From NCBI RefSeq assembly GCF_047511655.1, contig NC_133395.1, forward strand, positions 147,240,318 through 147,304,317: a stretch of 64,000 bases of DNA, read 5' to 3'. Below, piece after piece: positions 34,963-46,937 of this stretch. How positions within the stretch are numbered: the first letter of the stretch is position 1; the number at the start of each line of letters is the position of its first letter. The position numbers and the translations under genes are program-made. The notes under the pieces were generated by a model. The model searched no databases. It was not told where the DNA came from and worked only from the letters and a program-made list of their open reading frames with translations. The stretch is from Castor canadensis. Its lineage: Eukaryota > Chordata > Mammalia > Rodentia > Castoridae.

Positions 34963-36162
34963 ATGACGGGAAGACAGAAAAAACAGGGAAACCAGTTTCC
35001 CCACAGCAAAAAATTAGTACAGGAACCAGAGGGGAATGAAGAGAACAGAAACTCGGATCCAGACTCCAACAAAATGAAGATAAACTATGCCAAAGGACCC
35101 AATGAAGCCCACAAGAATAATTTAAAAGAAGACATACCACAAGTACTCAATGAGAATTTTATAGAGATGATGCTGGATACGGTCAACCAAAATGTACAGG
35201 AGACACTCAAGAAATTCCAAGACAATAAAAATAGAGAATTTGAAAAAGCAAAAGAAGAAATAAAGGAAACCATAGAAGCACTGTATAAACACCAAAGTGA
35301 AAGAGAGAACACAATGAATAAATGGATAAATGAACTCAGGACAAAAATAGACAACATTAAAGAAGAAAACTGCCAGGATATGGAAAACCTCAGAAAAAAG
35401 AACGAAACACAACTGCAAAACAAAACGGAAGGCCAATCCAGCAGAATAGAACAAACAGAAGACAGAATCTCAGAACTTGAAGATGAAATGGTAATTAAAG
35501 GAAAAACCGAAGAACTATTAATTAAACAACTCAAGACCTGTGAAAAGAAAATGCAAGAACTCACTGACTCCATCAAAAGACCAAACTTGAGAATCATGGG
35601 CATCAAAGAAGGAGAAGAGGTGCAAGCGAAGGAAATGCGTAATATATTCAACAAAATAATAACGGAAAATTTCCCAAATCTAGAGAAAGATATTCCCATA
35701 CAAATGCAAGAGGCCTCCAGGACACCAAACAGAGCAGATCAAAATAGAACTACTCCACGACATATCATCATTAAAACAAGAAGTTCAGAAACTAAGGAAA
35801 GAATATTGAAGGCTGTAAGAGAGAAAAAACAAGTAACATACAAAAGTAAACCCATCAAAATCACAGCAGACTTCTCAACAGAAACATTAAAAGCAAGAAG
35901 AGCGTGGGGTGAGATCTTCCGGGCACTGAATGAAAATAACTTCAACCCCAGGATACTCTACCCAGCAAAGCTATCATTCAAAATAGATGGAGCAATAAAA
36001 GTCTTCCATGATAAGCAGAAACTAAAACAATATGTGACCACAAAGCCACCATTACAAAAGATTCTGCAAGGGATCCTGCACACAGAAAGTGACACCCAAC
36101 TTAACCATGAAAAGGCAGGCAGCACCAAACCACAGGATAAGAAAAAGCAAGACAGTAGATAG
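34963..36162 (+). CDS. L1 ORF1 protein (RNA-binding chaperone), intact
   Basis: The frame is open for 399 codons from the ATG at 34,963. That start is chosen because the preceding 23 codons lack L1 character and MTGRQKKQGNQ resembles the usual basic N-terminus. The protein trimerises and coats L1 RNA, acting as a nucleic-acid chaperone in the cytoplasmic ribonucleoprotein. Visible parts: a basic, Asn-rich N-terminus (1-45); a long Glu/Lys/Asn heptad-like coiled coil (about 60-190); an RRM beginning near PNLRIMGIKEGEE; and a C-terminal domain with ARRAWGEIFRALNE and ILYPAKLSF. It is longer than human (338) or mouse (357 or so) ORF1p. The ORF2 start follows 54 bp later. Intactness suggests a recent insertion, or that this frame escaped mutation by chance. 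Confidence 0.9.
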   Translation: MTGRQKKQGNQFPHSKKLVQEPEGNEENRNSDPDSNKMKINYAKGPNEAHKNNLKEDIPQVLNENFIEMMLDTVNQNVQETLKKFQDNKNREFEKAKEEIKETIEALYKHQSERENTMNKWINELRTKIDNIKEENCQDMENLRKKNETQLQNKTEGQSSRIEQTEDRISELEDEMVIKGKTEELLIKQLKTCEKKMQELTDSIKRPNLRIMGIKEGEEVQAKEMRNIFNKIITENFPNLEKDIPIQMQEASRTPNRADQNRTTPRHIIIKTRSSETKERILKAVREKKQVTYKSKPIKITADFSTETLKARRAWGEIFRALNENNFNPRILYPAKLSFKIDGAIKVFHDKQKLKQYVTTKPPLQKILQGILHTESDTQLNHEKAGSTKPQDKKKQDSR

Positions 36163-36215
36163 TAACCTCAACTTAGGTACACACAATCAAACCTTCAAAC
36201 AACTAAGACAACTAA

Positions 36216-39200
36216 ATGGCAGGAATCACCACATACCTATCAGTACTAACGCTTAATGTTAATGGACTTAATTCACCCATCAAAAGACACCGTTTGACAA
36301 AATGGATTAAAAAAGAAGATCCAACAATTTGTTGCTTACAGGAGACTCATCTCACCGACAGAAATAAGCATATGCTTAGGATGAAAGGCTGGAAGAAGAT
36401 TTACCAAGCCAATGGCCCCCGAAAACAGGCAGGAGTAGCAATACTTATCTCTGACAAAGTAGACTTCAAACCTACATTGATCAAACAAGATAAAGAAGGA
36501 CATTCCATACTAATAAAAGGGGAAATAGACCAAAAGGAAATAATAATCATCAATCTGTATGCACCCAATGTCAACGCACCCAATTTCATCAAACATACCC
36601 TGAAAGACCTAAAAGCATATATAAACGCCAACACAGTGGTTGTGGGAGACTTTAACACTCCATTATCATCAATAGGTCATCCAAACAAAAACTCAATAAA
36701 GAAATCCAAGATCTAAAATATGCAATAGATCAAATGGACCTAGTAGATGTCTACAGAACATTTCATCCAACTTCTACACAATATACATTCTTCTCAGCAG
36801 CCCATGGAACCTTCTCCAAAATAGATCACATCCTAGGGCACAAAGCAAGCCTCAGCAAATATAAGAAAATAGAAATAATACCGTGCATACTATCTGACCA
36901 CAATGCAGTAAAAGTAGAACTCAACAACAAAAGTAAAGACAAAAAACATGCAAACAGCTGGAAACTAAATAACTCATTACTTAATGAAGAATGGATCATC
37001 GATGCAATAAAAGAGGAAATTAAAAAGTTCCTGGAAGTCAATGAAAATGAAAACACAACCTACCGGAACCTATGGGACACAGCTAAGGCAGTCTTGAGAG
37101 GAAAGCTTATAGCCATGAGTGCATATATTAAAAAGATTGAAAGATCCCAAATCAATGACCTAATGATACATCTCAAACTCCTAGAAAAACAAGAACAAGC
37201 AAATCCCAAAACAAATAGAAGGAGAGAAATAATAAAAATAAGAGCTGAAATCAAGGAAATAGAAACCAAAAAAAAAATACAAAGAATTAATGAAACAAAA
37301 AGTTGGTTCTTTGAAAAAATAAACAAGATCAATAGACCCCTGGCAAACCTGACTAAAATGAGGAGAGAAAAAACCCAAATTAGTAGAATCAGGAATGCAA
37401 AAGGGGAGATAACAACAAACACCATGGAAGTCCAGGAAATCATCAGAGACTACTTTGAGAACCTATATTCAAATAAATTTGAAAATCTAAAAGAAATGGA
37501 CAGATTTCTAGATACATATGATCATCCAAAACTGAACCAAGAGGAAATTAATCACCCGAATAGACCTATAACACAAAATGAAATTGAAGCAGCAATCAAG
37601 AGTCTCCCCAAAAAGAAAAGTCCAGGACCTGATGGATTCTCTGCTGAATTCTATCAGACCTTTAAAGAAGAACTGATACCAACCCTCCTTAAACTATTCC
37701 ACGAAATAGAAAGGGAAGGAAAACTGCCTAACACATTTTATGAAGCCACTATTACACTTATCCCAAAACCAGGCAAAGACACCTCCAAAAAGGAGAACTA
37801 TAGGGCAATCTCCTTAATGAACATTGATGCAAAAATCCTCAACAAAATAATGGCAAACCGAATTCAGCAACACATCAAAAAGATTATTCACCACGACCAA
37901 GTAGGCTTCATCCCAGGAATGCAGGGGTGGTTCAACATACGAAAATCAATAAACGTAATAAACCACATTAACAGAAGCAAAGACAAAAACCACTTGATCA
38001 TCTCAATAGATGCAGAAAAAGCCTTTGATAAGATCCAACATCGTTTCATGATAAAAGCTCTAAGAAAACTAGGTATAGAAGGAAAGTTCCTCAACATTAT
38101 AAAAGCTATATATGACAAACCTATAGCCAGCATTATACTTAACGGAGAAAAACTGCAACCATTCCCTCTAAAATCAGGAACCAGACAAGGATGCCCACTA
38201 TCTCCTCTCCTATTCAACATAGTACTGGAATTCCTAGCCAGAGCAATTAGGCAAGAAGAAGGAATAAAAGGAATACAAATAGGTAAAGAAACTCAAAATA
38301 TCCCTATTTGCAGATGACATGATCCTATACCTTAAAGACCCAAAAAACTCTACTCAGAAGCTTCTAGACATCATCAATAGCTACAGCAAGGTATAGTAGC
38401 AGGATATAAAATCAACATAGAAAAATCATTAGCATTTCTATACACTAACAATGAGCAAACTGAAAAAGAATATATGAAAACAATTCCATTTACAATAGCC
38501 TCAAAAAAAAATCAAATACCTAGGTGTAAACCTAACAAAGGATGTGAAAGACCTCTACAAGGAAAACTATACACTTCTGAAGAAAGAGATTGAGGAAGAC
38601 TATAGAAAGTGGAGAGATCTCCCATGCTCATGGATTGGTAGAATCAACATAGTAAAAATGTCGATACTCCCCAAAGTAATCTACATGTTTAATGCAATTC
38701 CCATCAAAATTCCAATGACATTCATTAAAGAGATTGAAAAATCTACTGTTAAATTTATATGGAAACACAAGAGGCCACGAATAGCCAAGGCAATACTCAG
38801 TCAAAAGAACAATGCAGGAGGTATCACAATACCTGACTTCAAACTATATTACAAAGCAATAACAATAAAAACAGCATGGTACTGGCACAAAAACAGACAT
38901 GAAGACCAGTGGAACAGGATAGAGGACCCAGATATGAAGCCACACAACTATGAGCAATTTATCTTTGACAAAGGAGCTAAAAATATACGATGGAGAAATA
39001 GCAGCCTCTTCCACAAAAACTGCTGGGAAAACTGGTTAGCAGTCTGCAAAAAACTGAAACTAGATCCATGTATATCACCCTATACCAAGATTAACTCAAA
39101 ATGGATCAAGGATCTTAAGATCAGACCCCAAACTCTTAAGTTGATACAAGAAAGAGTAGGAAATACTCTGGAGTTAGTAGGTATAGATAAGAACTTTCTC

Positions 39201-40034
39201 AATGAAACCCCAGCAGCACAGCAACTAAGAGATAGCATAGATAAATGGGACCTCATAAAACTAAAAAGCTTCTGTTCATCAAAAGAAATGGTCTCTAAAC
39301 TGAAGAGAACACCCACAGAGTGGGAGAAAATATTTGCCAACTATACATCAGACAAAGGACTGATAACCAGAATATACAGGGAACTTAAAAAACTAAATTC
39401 TCCCAAAACTAATGAACCAATAAAGAAATGGGCACGTGAACTAAACAGAACTTTCTCAAAAGAAGAAATTCAAATGGCCAGAAAACACATGAAAAAATGC
39501 TCACCATCTCTAGCAATAAAGGAAATGCAAATTAAAACCACACTAAGATTCCACCTCACCCCTGTTAGAATAGCCATCATCAGCAACACCACCAACAACA
39601 GGTGTTGGCGAGGATGCGGGGAAAAAGGAACCCTCTTACACTGTTGGTGGCAATGTAGACTAGTACAACCACTCTGGAAAAAAATTTGGAGGCTACTTAA
39701 AAAGCTGGACATCGATCTACCATTTGATCCAGCAATACCACTCTTGGGGATATACCCAAAAGACTGTTACTCCAGAGGCACCTGCACACCCATGTTTATT
39801 GCGGCACTATTCACAATAGCCAAGTTATGGAAACAGCCAAGATGCCCCACCACTGACGAATGGATTAAGAAAATGTGGTATCTATACACAATGGCATTTT
39901 ATGCAGCCATGAAGAAGAACGAAATGTTATCATTCGCTGGTAAATGGATGGAATTGGAGAACATCATTCTGAGTGAGGTTAGCCTGGCCCAAAAGACCAA
40001 AAATCGTATGTTCTCCCTCATATGTGGACATTAG
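36216..40034 (+). pseudogene. L1 ORF2 (endonuclease / reverse transcriptase), frameshifted
   Basis: ORF2 nicks target DNA and reverse-transcribes L1 RNA at the nick. The N-terminal endonuclease is readable: LNVNGLNS, QETHL, DFNTPLS, and after a break, SDHNAV. The RT follows, with [48 protein letters not shown] and FADDMILYL (about 38,307). The C-terminal Cys knuckle reads [18 protein letters not shown]. The frame is broken at about 36,700, 38,295, 38,392 (small insertion creating stops) and 38,510 (A-run). The open pieces are 36,216-36,716, 36,734-38,317 and 38,544-40,034. All catalytic wording survives, so the breaks look recent, but this copy cannot make a full enzyme. Confidence 0.92.
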
Positions 40035-40533
40035 ATCAAGGGCAAACACAACAACGGGATTAGACTATGAGCACATGATAAAAGTGAGAGCACACAGGGA
40101 GGGGTGAGGATAGGTAAGACACCTAAAAAACTAGCTAGCATTTGTTGCCCTTAATGCAGAGAAACTAAAGCAGATACCTTAAAAGCAACTGAGGCCAATA
40201 GGAAAAGGGGAACAGGTACTAGAGAAAAGGTGAGATCAAAAAGAATTAACCTAGAAGGTAACACCCACGCACAGGAAATCAATGTGAGTCAATGCCCTGT
40301 ATAGCTATCCTTATCTCAACCAGCAAAAACCCCTTGTTCCTTCCTATTATTGCTTATACTCTCTCTACAACAAAATTAGAAATAAGGGCAAAATAGTTTC
40401 TGCTGGGTATTGAGGGGGGCGGAGAGGGAGGGGGCGGAGTGGGTGGTAAGGGAGGGGGCGGGGGCAGGGGGGAGAAATGAACCAAGCCTTGTATGCACAT
40501 ATGAATAATAAAAGAAAAATGAAAAAAAAAAGA
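40035..40533 (+). other. L1 3' UTR with G-rich tract and A-rich tail
   Basis: Non-coding 3' UTR. At 40,408-40,475 there are repeated runs of three or more G (ggggggcgg, gggaggggg, gggggcgggggcagggggg) of the sort that can form G-quadruplexes, a conserved trait of mammalian L1 3' UTRs. It ends in gaataataaaag and an A-rich tail. The same UTR recurs in the three other young L1 copies. Confidence 0.88.
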
Positions 40534-40536
40534 AAT

Positions 40537-40935
40537 GAAAGAGGCATGGAAGAGGCAGAGAGATGGCTCAAACACCAGCACAGGGTTTATTGTTTGGAAG
40601 GAGCCCTGTGGAAGGGGTCCCCAGCAAGAGAATTGAAGCCCATAGCTACTTACTGACTTAGAGTAGATATGAGGGAGTAGTCTGGAAGGGAAACTCCACT
40701 GGGTGGGAAAATTCTTCTGGAGTGGAGTCAACCATCACTAGGGGAAGCTCGAGGAAACAAGTGGTAACTAGGTAGATAAGTTGCTCAGCTCTCAACCCCC
40801 TGGCGAGGTGGTACCTTCTCATTTCCTTCAGATTAGATGTCCTTCCAGTGGGTGGCAGGGTGGCAGTAAGCTGCCTGCAAGGGTGAGGGGTCCAATGCTA
40901 AGGTGGCTTCTTATTTTTTACCTAACAGTGGTCAC
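40537..40935 (-). repeat. Probable solo LTR
   Basis: On the minus strand it starts near TGTTAGG (about 40,930) and has an AATAAACCCTGTGCTGG polyadenylation-like region (about 40,580-40,595) followed by a short U5-like tail rich in CTCTCTGCC. No coding sequence adjoins it. The boundaries are estimates. Confidence 0.45.
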
Positions 40936-41039
40936 AAAGATGGCTGCTGTGGTTGGCACATGGTGTAATGTACAGACTCCCCTTGGATGAGGGATGACGT
41001 GCTGCCCTCTGCAGGAAGGTCTGTCAGCAAAACATTCTC

Positions 41040-41311
41040 AGCCCTCTGAGGAACAAAGAAAAGAACCACTTTCCTTAAAATATAGAGTTCCTACAAATCA
41101 CTGAGACAGTGGAAACCCCAGTAGAAAACAAACGAACAGCTAGGAGCAGACTGCTCATGGAGAGGAAGTAAGTTTTCAGCTCGATTAGGTGTTCATCATC
41201 ATCACAGTAACAAATATCACAAGTGCAGCAAGACACCACTTCCACCTATTAGACTGGTGGATATCAGAAAGTCTGACATACTCTGGCAGTGAGGACGCAC
41301 TCAGCAGACAC
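41040..41311 (+). mobile_element. Old L1 fragment (left half, split by provirus)
   Basis: The plus-strand sequence reads like decayed L1 ORF2 C-terminal region (caagacaccacttccacctattagactgg). The match resumes on the other side of the provirus at 47,275. The provirus therefore landed in an existing L1 relic. Confidence 0.5.
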
Positions 41312-41622
41312 TGTTGGAAATGTGGGCCCCAAAAGTGACCACGTGGAGAGGAGTGATCTGGCCAAGAGATTCTTTATTGCCGGGTGGGAGAGGGAGGGAG
41401 CAGAGAGAGCCGAGAGAGAGAGGGAGAGCGGGGCAGGAGCTTAAATACCCCTCAGTGGGACTCAGCATGATCTGATTGGTTAGGATCTTATGGTTCGTGC
41501 TGATTGGAGGTTGGGGCAGAAGGAGGGTTCAAGCTAGACTTGAGGCAGGACCGTGACCCTGGAAAGCGGAGGCTTAAGGGTGCAGTAAGAACTGAAACCT
41601 GTCGGCGCCATCATTGCCAACA
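41312..41622 (-). repeat. 3' LTR of the class I provirus (311 bp)
   Basis: Begins and ends with TGTTGG/CCAACA. On the minus strand it holds CCAAT at about 41,475-41,479, a TATA-like GTATTTAAG at 41,441-41,448, and AATAAA at 41,373-41,378, in the right order for U3-R-U5. It differs from its partner by about 13 substitutions outside a purine-rich stretch of variable length. Confidence 0.92.
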
Positions 41623-41637
41623 TTCTTCCCTTTTTTG
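41623..41637 (-). promoter_or_regulatory. Polypurine tract of the provirus
   Basis: On the minus strand this is CAAAAAAGGGAAGAA, directly abutting the TG of the 3' LTR, where plus-strand DNA synthesis is primed. Confidence 0.85.
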
Positions 41638-41639
41638 TT

Positions 41640-43140
41640 TATTAAGGAAGGGGGGCGTTGTGTTTGCTCTGGCTTCTTCGAGCTGGCAAGGGGTGGTGTA
41701 GGGAAGGGAGGGTCAGTTGGCAAACAGTGTTGGGGTGGTAAGCCTCGTGATGGCGTACACCCAGGCTCCAAAAATGAAGATTTCCTCTTCCCTGAAGTTG
41801 ATGAAGGTCCCTTGTAGCCATAGGTCGTAAAGAGTCTTGAGCCAATCCTCCGACCTCTGCATGGTGGGTATCAGCCAAGTATCCTCGCGTTTTGGAGAGG
41901 TTGGTGTCCCTGGAGGTACAACTGGTTAAATTTTTGATCAGCAATAGCAGACATGCAGTATGATACAGGGAGGAAGCTTAAGAGTAGGAGAGCAAGAACA
42001 CAGGCATCAGGACGGGCATTGGCCAGGAGAACCACTGGGAAATGGTGTTCTCTAGACAATTTCAAGAGTCCTCCAACTACAGAGAGAGAAATGGGTGGCC
42101 ATACATTATCTAAGACCCAAACAGGAACATTAGGAGGTGCATAAAAAGGTGTCCAGGGACTACATACCTAGGGATCTAAATTCTGCAAAATCCTATACCT
42201 GCCAGGAAAGCTGTAAGCTGTCTTATGGTATGGGGGTTGGGAAACAGAAGATTGGGTTGATGCATTTATGACTCAGGGAGTGAGTCTGTCCCTTTAAGGC
42301 CACACCTAGGTAGGTGACCTATGGGAGGCAGGGGCTGTCAGGATTTAAACGTAACACTCTTGGATAAAACAGAGCTTTAGCTCATTATTTTATATAAATT
42401 CATGCTTTTAACCTTTTAAATGTGCCATATTTAGATAACACTGCTACAAGGTGGTTATTTAAGACACATAAGCAAATATGTAAATGAACTCTGAGTTAGT
42501 AGTACTTAAAGCTTGACAAGATCAGCAGAAAATACAAATATATAATTTCTTTGATAAAATCTTTCTCTGTAATGGTTTTTTGTAGATGTTACTCAGAGCA
42601 GAGCAATATTAAAATAACCTTGTTATTTCATAGACATAGAGAATTTTATTTTAGTTTGACATGACTCTAAAAATCTTTTAGGCAATTCTTAGATTATATT
42701 CAACTTTAACTTTATCATGCATTGAAGCCTTTTTATTATACACTTTAAAAACTTACTCAGACCTTCATACAACATACTAAACCCTTTGATGGTTTGTCCT
42801 TATCCTTCCTATTTGAAACAATCTTTAGGACAAATCCTTCTTTACAAAATCCCTTCTCATCCAAAAACCCATTCCTTTTTTCTTTAACTTCTCAAAAAAT
42901 ACATTTATTACCTATCTATATCCTTTCCAGTTGTTTACTTTGTAACTTGTATTTTAAAATTAACTTTTATAAGAATTTTGAATTTATTATAGGGACTAGA
43001 GTAACTAATTAGTAGCCCTTGTTGTTTTAAGGAATTTATGATTGGCATAAGTCCTCATCATCCCTCAGGCTTGAGGGGATATTATTTTGGGTGTGGAAAC
43101 TGTGAGGGATTTTTGAGTTTTATTTGAATAGGGAGGGCCA
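41640..43140 (-). other. Provirus interior, downstream part, not assignable
   Basis: Positions 42,160-43,050 are very AT-rich; the remainder is of ordinary composition. Minus-strand frames of up to 100 codons exist at 41,642-41,944 and 41,871-42,065 but carry no recognisable RT, integrase or env wording. It may be a decayed env/3' region or unrelated sequence brought in by the deletion that removed pol. Confidence 0.4.
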
Positions 43141-43149
43141 GCCTGGCTC

Positions 43150-43510
43150 ACCCTACACTCATCTCATCAGTCCACACTGTGGAGTCTCTTTGTTCCTGAA
43201 GGAGGGGGTAACAGAGGTAGCTGCCTGGGGGGAGGAGAATTTGAGCTTTTAATTGAGATACTAAATCCTGTTCCAGTAGGGACACTGGAGTTTCAGGTAC
43301 TATGGGGAAAGAGTGACAGAAGAGGAGGTCTCCCCAAGAGCAGGCCAGAGGCCAGGTAAACTAGCGCTCTAGGGGCTGGCCAGATTTGCCCCGAATGATA
43401 ATTTTTGTCATTGGACTGGGGACCAGGAGAAAAAAGGTAAAACAAAGAGACAGGCTCCACTGTCTAGGAGGAAAATGACCTTTTGTTTTCCTGCCATTAT
43501 GGCTCCTCAA
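43150..43510 (-). pseudogene. Retroviral protease remnant
   Basis: The minus strand reads VIFLLDSGA (catalytic Asp motif, bases 43,454-43,471), then a Leu-Pro-Phe region, and farther on VPETPVSLLEQDL, matching the flap-to-C-terminal part of class I retroviral proteases. Frames shift in between, so it is broken. It lies immediately downstream of the gag nucleocapsid segment, as expected. Confidence 0.72.
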
Positions 43511-43589
43511 CATTGATGCCAAGAAGTGGAGTGTGGCCAGGAGGCTGAGACCCATCAATCTATAGGAGGTGGCACCTCACCTTCCATCT

Positions 43590-46500
43590 GGAGGCAGGGG
43601 CACTTAGACCTCCAGTGGTTACCCTTGCAGAGGGCAGGGTCCCGGTTGGGGGCGGGGCTGCCTCCCAGGCTGTCCCCCTTAAGCATTCTCTGCAGAAGTG
43701 CCCCTCCTGTCCACCATGGTAGCAGGTTCAGGATACAGGATACAGGCCCCAGTCGGGTGGGGCCCTCTCTGAGAGCAGCAATGAGGCCATGGTGTCTCTT
43801 ATCTTTTTCTCTCCTGTTAGTAAGGTCCCAGACATACAGACATAGCCGTAAATACAGACGTGGCTAGCTGTATTACTTGGCTGAATGACTTTTCCCTTCA
43901 GCCACAGTCTGAGTTTTTACGAATATCTGGTGCTGACTGTTGGAAATTTATCTTAGAGGAGAACCTCTCTCACCTGTGACTCTGAGTCCACCATGGTATG
44001 CTTTCTGATAGCGTCCTTAAGATGCTGTAGAAAGGTAAGAGGATTTTTTTTTTTAAGTTTTTTCTGTAAAGTAAAGTTGTTATTTTACATTGACACCTGA
44101 CACTCTGGAGAGCTGGTCTCTGAACCATTCTGGGCCTCAGTTTCCTCGCTTGAAGAATGAGGGATTTGGTCTAGGTTAAACTACATTTTTCCACTATGAG
44201 ATGGCTGAAGTGACATTAATGCCACTTATCTTCTTTACCATTTTTTATTTTTTTAGTAATACTGGGGAATTGAACCCAGGGCTTTGCACATGCTGGGCAG
44301 ACATTCTCCCATTGAGCTACTTCCTCAGCCCCAAATATTATTATTATTATTATTTTTTTACTTTGGCTGTATTGGGCTTGAACTCAGGACTTTCTGCTTG
44401 TAAAGCGGCACTCTACTGCTTGAGCCATATAATCATTTCCAACCTGAGTGGCCCGGGCCTGAACCCATTGCTTCTCTAATGAGATAAGAGTCTGGTCTAG
44501 TAGAAGCATAATATCCTTTCATGTCAGTTGAAAGGTTTGGATCACAGAGAAAAAGGTTTGAATGTATTTGTCTGGGCATCAGTACAGCTGTTTAGATGTT
44601 TTTAAATTTCCCTTAGATCTGATAACTGGAAGAGGACATACGATTTTCCCTCTTCCTACCATTGCCTGTTGAAGAAGGAAGCACTTGTTAAGAGGTTCTG
44701 AGTATTGGGGTGGCTTAGAAGATAGAAATTTGTATAGGGGACCTCAGTTTACTTTTTTACTTTTATAGAAGAGGTCTAATTGGAATATGGTATTGTAATT
44801 TAAGGAACCCTGTGAAGGCCACTTCTCTTGGTCACCCAAGGCCTACTGAGGCTGACCTCAGTACAAAGCTTCCTACATCTACCATCCAGAACACTGGAAG
44901 ACGCAGGTCCCATCTAGAAAGAACAAAACATTAGGATCCTGCCTTTTAGCTAACAGCAGGCAGCCTCTGTAATTAAGGCTACCTTTTTAACAAAGAAATA
45001 AATCATTTGTAAAGTTAGAGAAGGGCATTCAGAGGGCATTTCAGGCCAAGAACAGTGCGATCCGGGACAACTAGTGTTAATATTTGGAGGGAAAAATTTA
45101 TGCTGAGGCCAAAGGTATAGAAAATTCTAAATGAGAAGTTTAGAGACCACAGTAATGTCTATTTTGTTATTTCTGGAACTGTAACCTTGAGCTAACAATT
45201 GGCTTACAAGGGTCTGATGCCCTGAGGTGTGAGGTGGGGCTAGGAGCAGGACTTGTGCAAGGCGCCACTCCCTCCACACACACCTGGGACAAGTGACCCT
45301 GACTGCCTAGGCCTGACCCCGCGGCCTGTCACCCCTCCCCCCTTCCTGTGTACTCTGCGCGCTTTATTCTAGGGGAAGTGGCAGCAGGCCACAGCCATCG
45401 CCACATGTGGCTGGCGGCCCAGGATTTGCTGGGTCCTCTCTATGGATTTTCTTAGCTATGGCAGTCGTTTTTGCTATGTCCAGGAGCCGGCATCCTGTGC
45501 ACAGGTGCACCTGTTTGCTTTCCCTCTTCCCTTGTGGGGGCAGAGCTACAGCGTGAGCATGGCAGCTGCAGTTTTTTGTAAGCACTTTTGCAAAGCAGCT
45601 GATTTAAAGTTACTTTAGACTGAGAGGCCTGGCAAACTAGTTGGAATAACTTAAGTCATAAGGTACCATGCTACAGGTTTTCATGGGAGGCAGGGTCCCA
45701 GTAAGCCCAGGGAGGGAAAGGCAGACAGAGACAAAGGACATGTGGTGAGACCATGGAGGAGGCAGAAAAGGTGAGCTGACGTCTTAGGTAAGGGAGGGGA
45801 AGGCAGGGCCTGGAGGATGACACACACTTGAGGGATTAGCCAGCACCTGTGTCTGTAGGTTGCTCCCATTGGTTGGTATTGGCAGGCTTTCAGGAAGCGA
45901 AACCTCCACTCTCCAGTCACCGAATAAAGCATGAGCTCTCCCAGAGCTGGAACCGCCTTGAGGTCAGAATTGGCAAGGAGTGGCTTGCTTAACTCCATGA
46001 CAGGGAAAGTTTTTCAGGAAGATAGGAGGAGATAGGTATGGTAAGCAGTGCAAGAAGTCTGTTTACATGGGCAAGGAGGAGGTTTGGAGAGGAATTGGCT
46101 GATTTAGAAACTGGTTTACAGGCTGATAGAATCTGCGCAGGGGAACAGAAAGTACAGAGGGAGGATTTGAAGTCAGAGAGCCGGATTTAGACGGAGGTAT
46201 GAAAAGGCTTGGACATAATGGAATCTCTCCCCATCGTCCCGATCATTCACAGTAGTTATATGTCCTGTAAAAGGTTGGGATCTAAAGACCCGAAAAGGGG
46301 CCAGTGACTTTGGTTGTCTAAAGGATAAGTGGGCCAGATTTGAGTGCAAAAGCAGATCAAATTTTTGGCTTTATGTCTGGGGTCAAACCCAAGGTGTCTA
46401 AATTATTGAGGAGGCATCTCAATGGGGAGTCAGACAGCAGAGAAGACATAGAGGCACCCATTATGAGGGACCCGGTCCCGGAATGGGAGGATATTATGTA

Positions 46501-46600
46501 CTGTGGAGCATCCTTGCACAGCACAAGTATCCAAGAGAATGCAAAACACACAAGAATCAGTCTTCACTGAGTTCAGGTGGTTTGCAGGCTGCCGATGGGC
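43590..46600 (-). pseudogene. Retroviral gag remnant, split by an insertion
   Basis: Near 43,597-43,640 the minus strand encodes a zinc-knuckle-like LCKGNHWRSKCP, with the first Cys of the usual Cys-X2-Cys lost. A capsid-like stretch (DIMLLLDQTLISLEKQ, about 44,470-44,520) is followed by an interruption at 44,035-44,435, after which LKDAIRKHTMVDSESQVR continues collinearly. Farther upstream the frame is too decayed to read with confidence. Gag would have formed the virion core. Many stops make it inactive. Confidence 0.6.
44035..44435 (-). mobile_element. Composite insertion inside gag: two ID-like SINEs plus a MIR-like segment
   Basis: Read on the minus strand: an ID-like element (44,362-44,437), a (TAA)n spacer, a second ID element (44,260-44,335), about 200 bp of unrelated sequence including GAGGAAACTGAGGCCCAGAATGGTTCAGAGACC (MIR-like), then an oligo(A) at 44,047-44,056. 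Gag is collinear on either side, so the whole block arrived, or grew, after the provirus inserted. No clear target duplication was found. Confidence 0.6.
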
Positions 46601-46937
46601 CGAGGGCTATGGGTCACCTGGGCCCAGGCTTTTGACGACGGGTCTCTGAGACCCACGACAAAATGGATCCAAGCCTGACAAGGAAGGGAATCCCTCTACC
46701 ACCTGAGCTGCCCAGAGATAGCCAAATGGGGAGTGTTTGAAAACCCTGGAGACACCGAAGGGAGAGACCACAAAGGGAGCCCGAGAAGGGTATGTGGACT
46801 CACCAAAGAATGTCCAGTTGTCCAGTGTTGGATGCAAGCAGGGCAATCGGGAGGATGAGTCCTGGCCAGTCACGTCCTCAGGGTGGTCGTGGGGTGAGTT
46901 GGAATGGGGGTCCCACCAGGATTAGTGGGGAGCCCCC

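Larger units (their letters stand above)
33515..40533 (+). mobile_element. Full-length young L1 retrotransposon
   Basis: All parts are present in order: a GC-rich 5' UTR with tandem units (33,515-34,962), ORF1 (34,963-36,162), a short spacer, ORF2 (36,216-40,034, frameshifted), a 3' UTR with a G-rich tract and an A-rich tail near 40,533. The other L1 copies at 5,987, 7,023 and 28,688 are the same or a close subfamily. The exact 5' boundary and target duplication could not be fixed; the sequence before 33,510 is old L1 and the sequence after 40,535 looks like an LTR. Confidence 0.92.

Noticed and set aside
34910..35699. Minus-strand frames of up to 204 codons opposite L1 ORF1
   Set aside because: Leu/Phe/Ser-rich shadow of the A-rich ORF1 codons; the plus frame has clear L1 homology.
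36734..38317. 527-codon frame as a separate gene
   Set aside because: It is the middle part of L1 ORF2 between two frameshifts.
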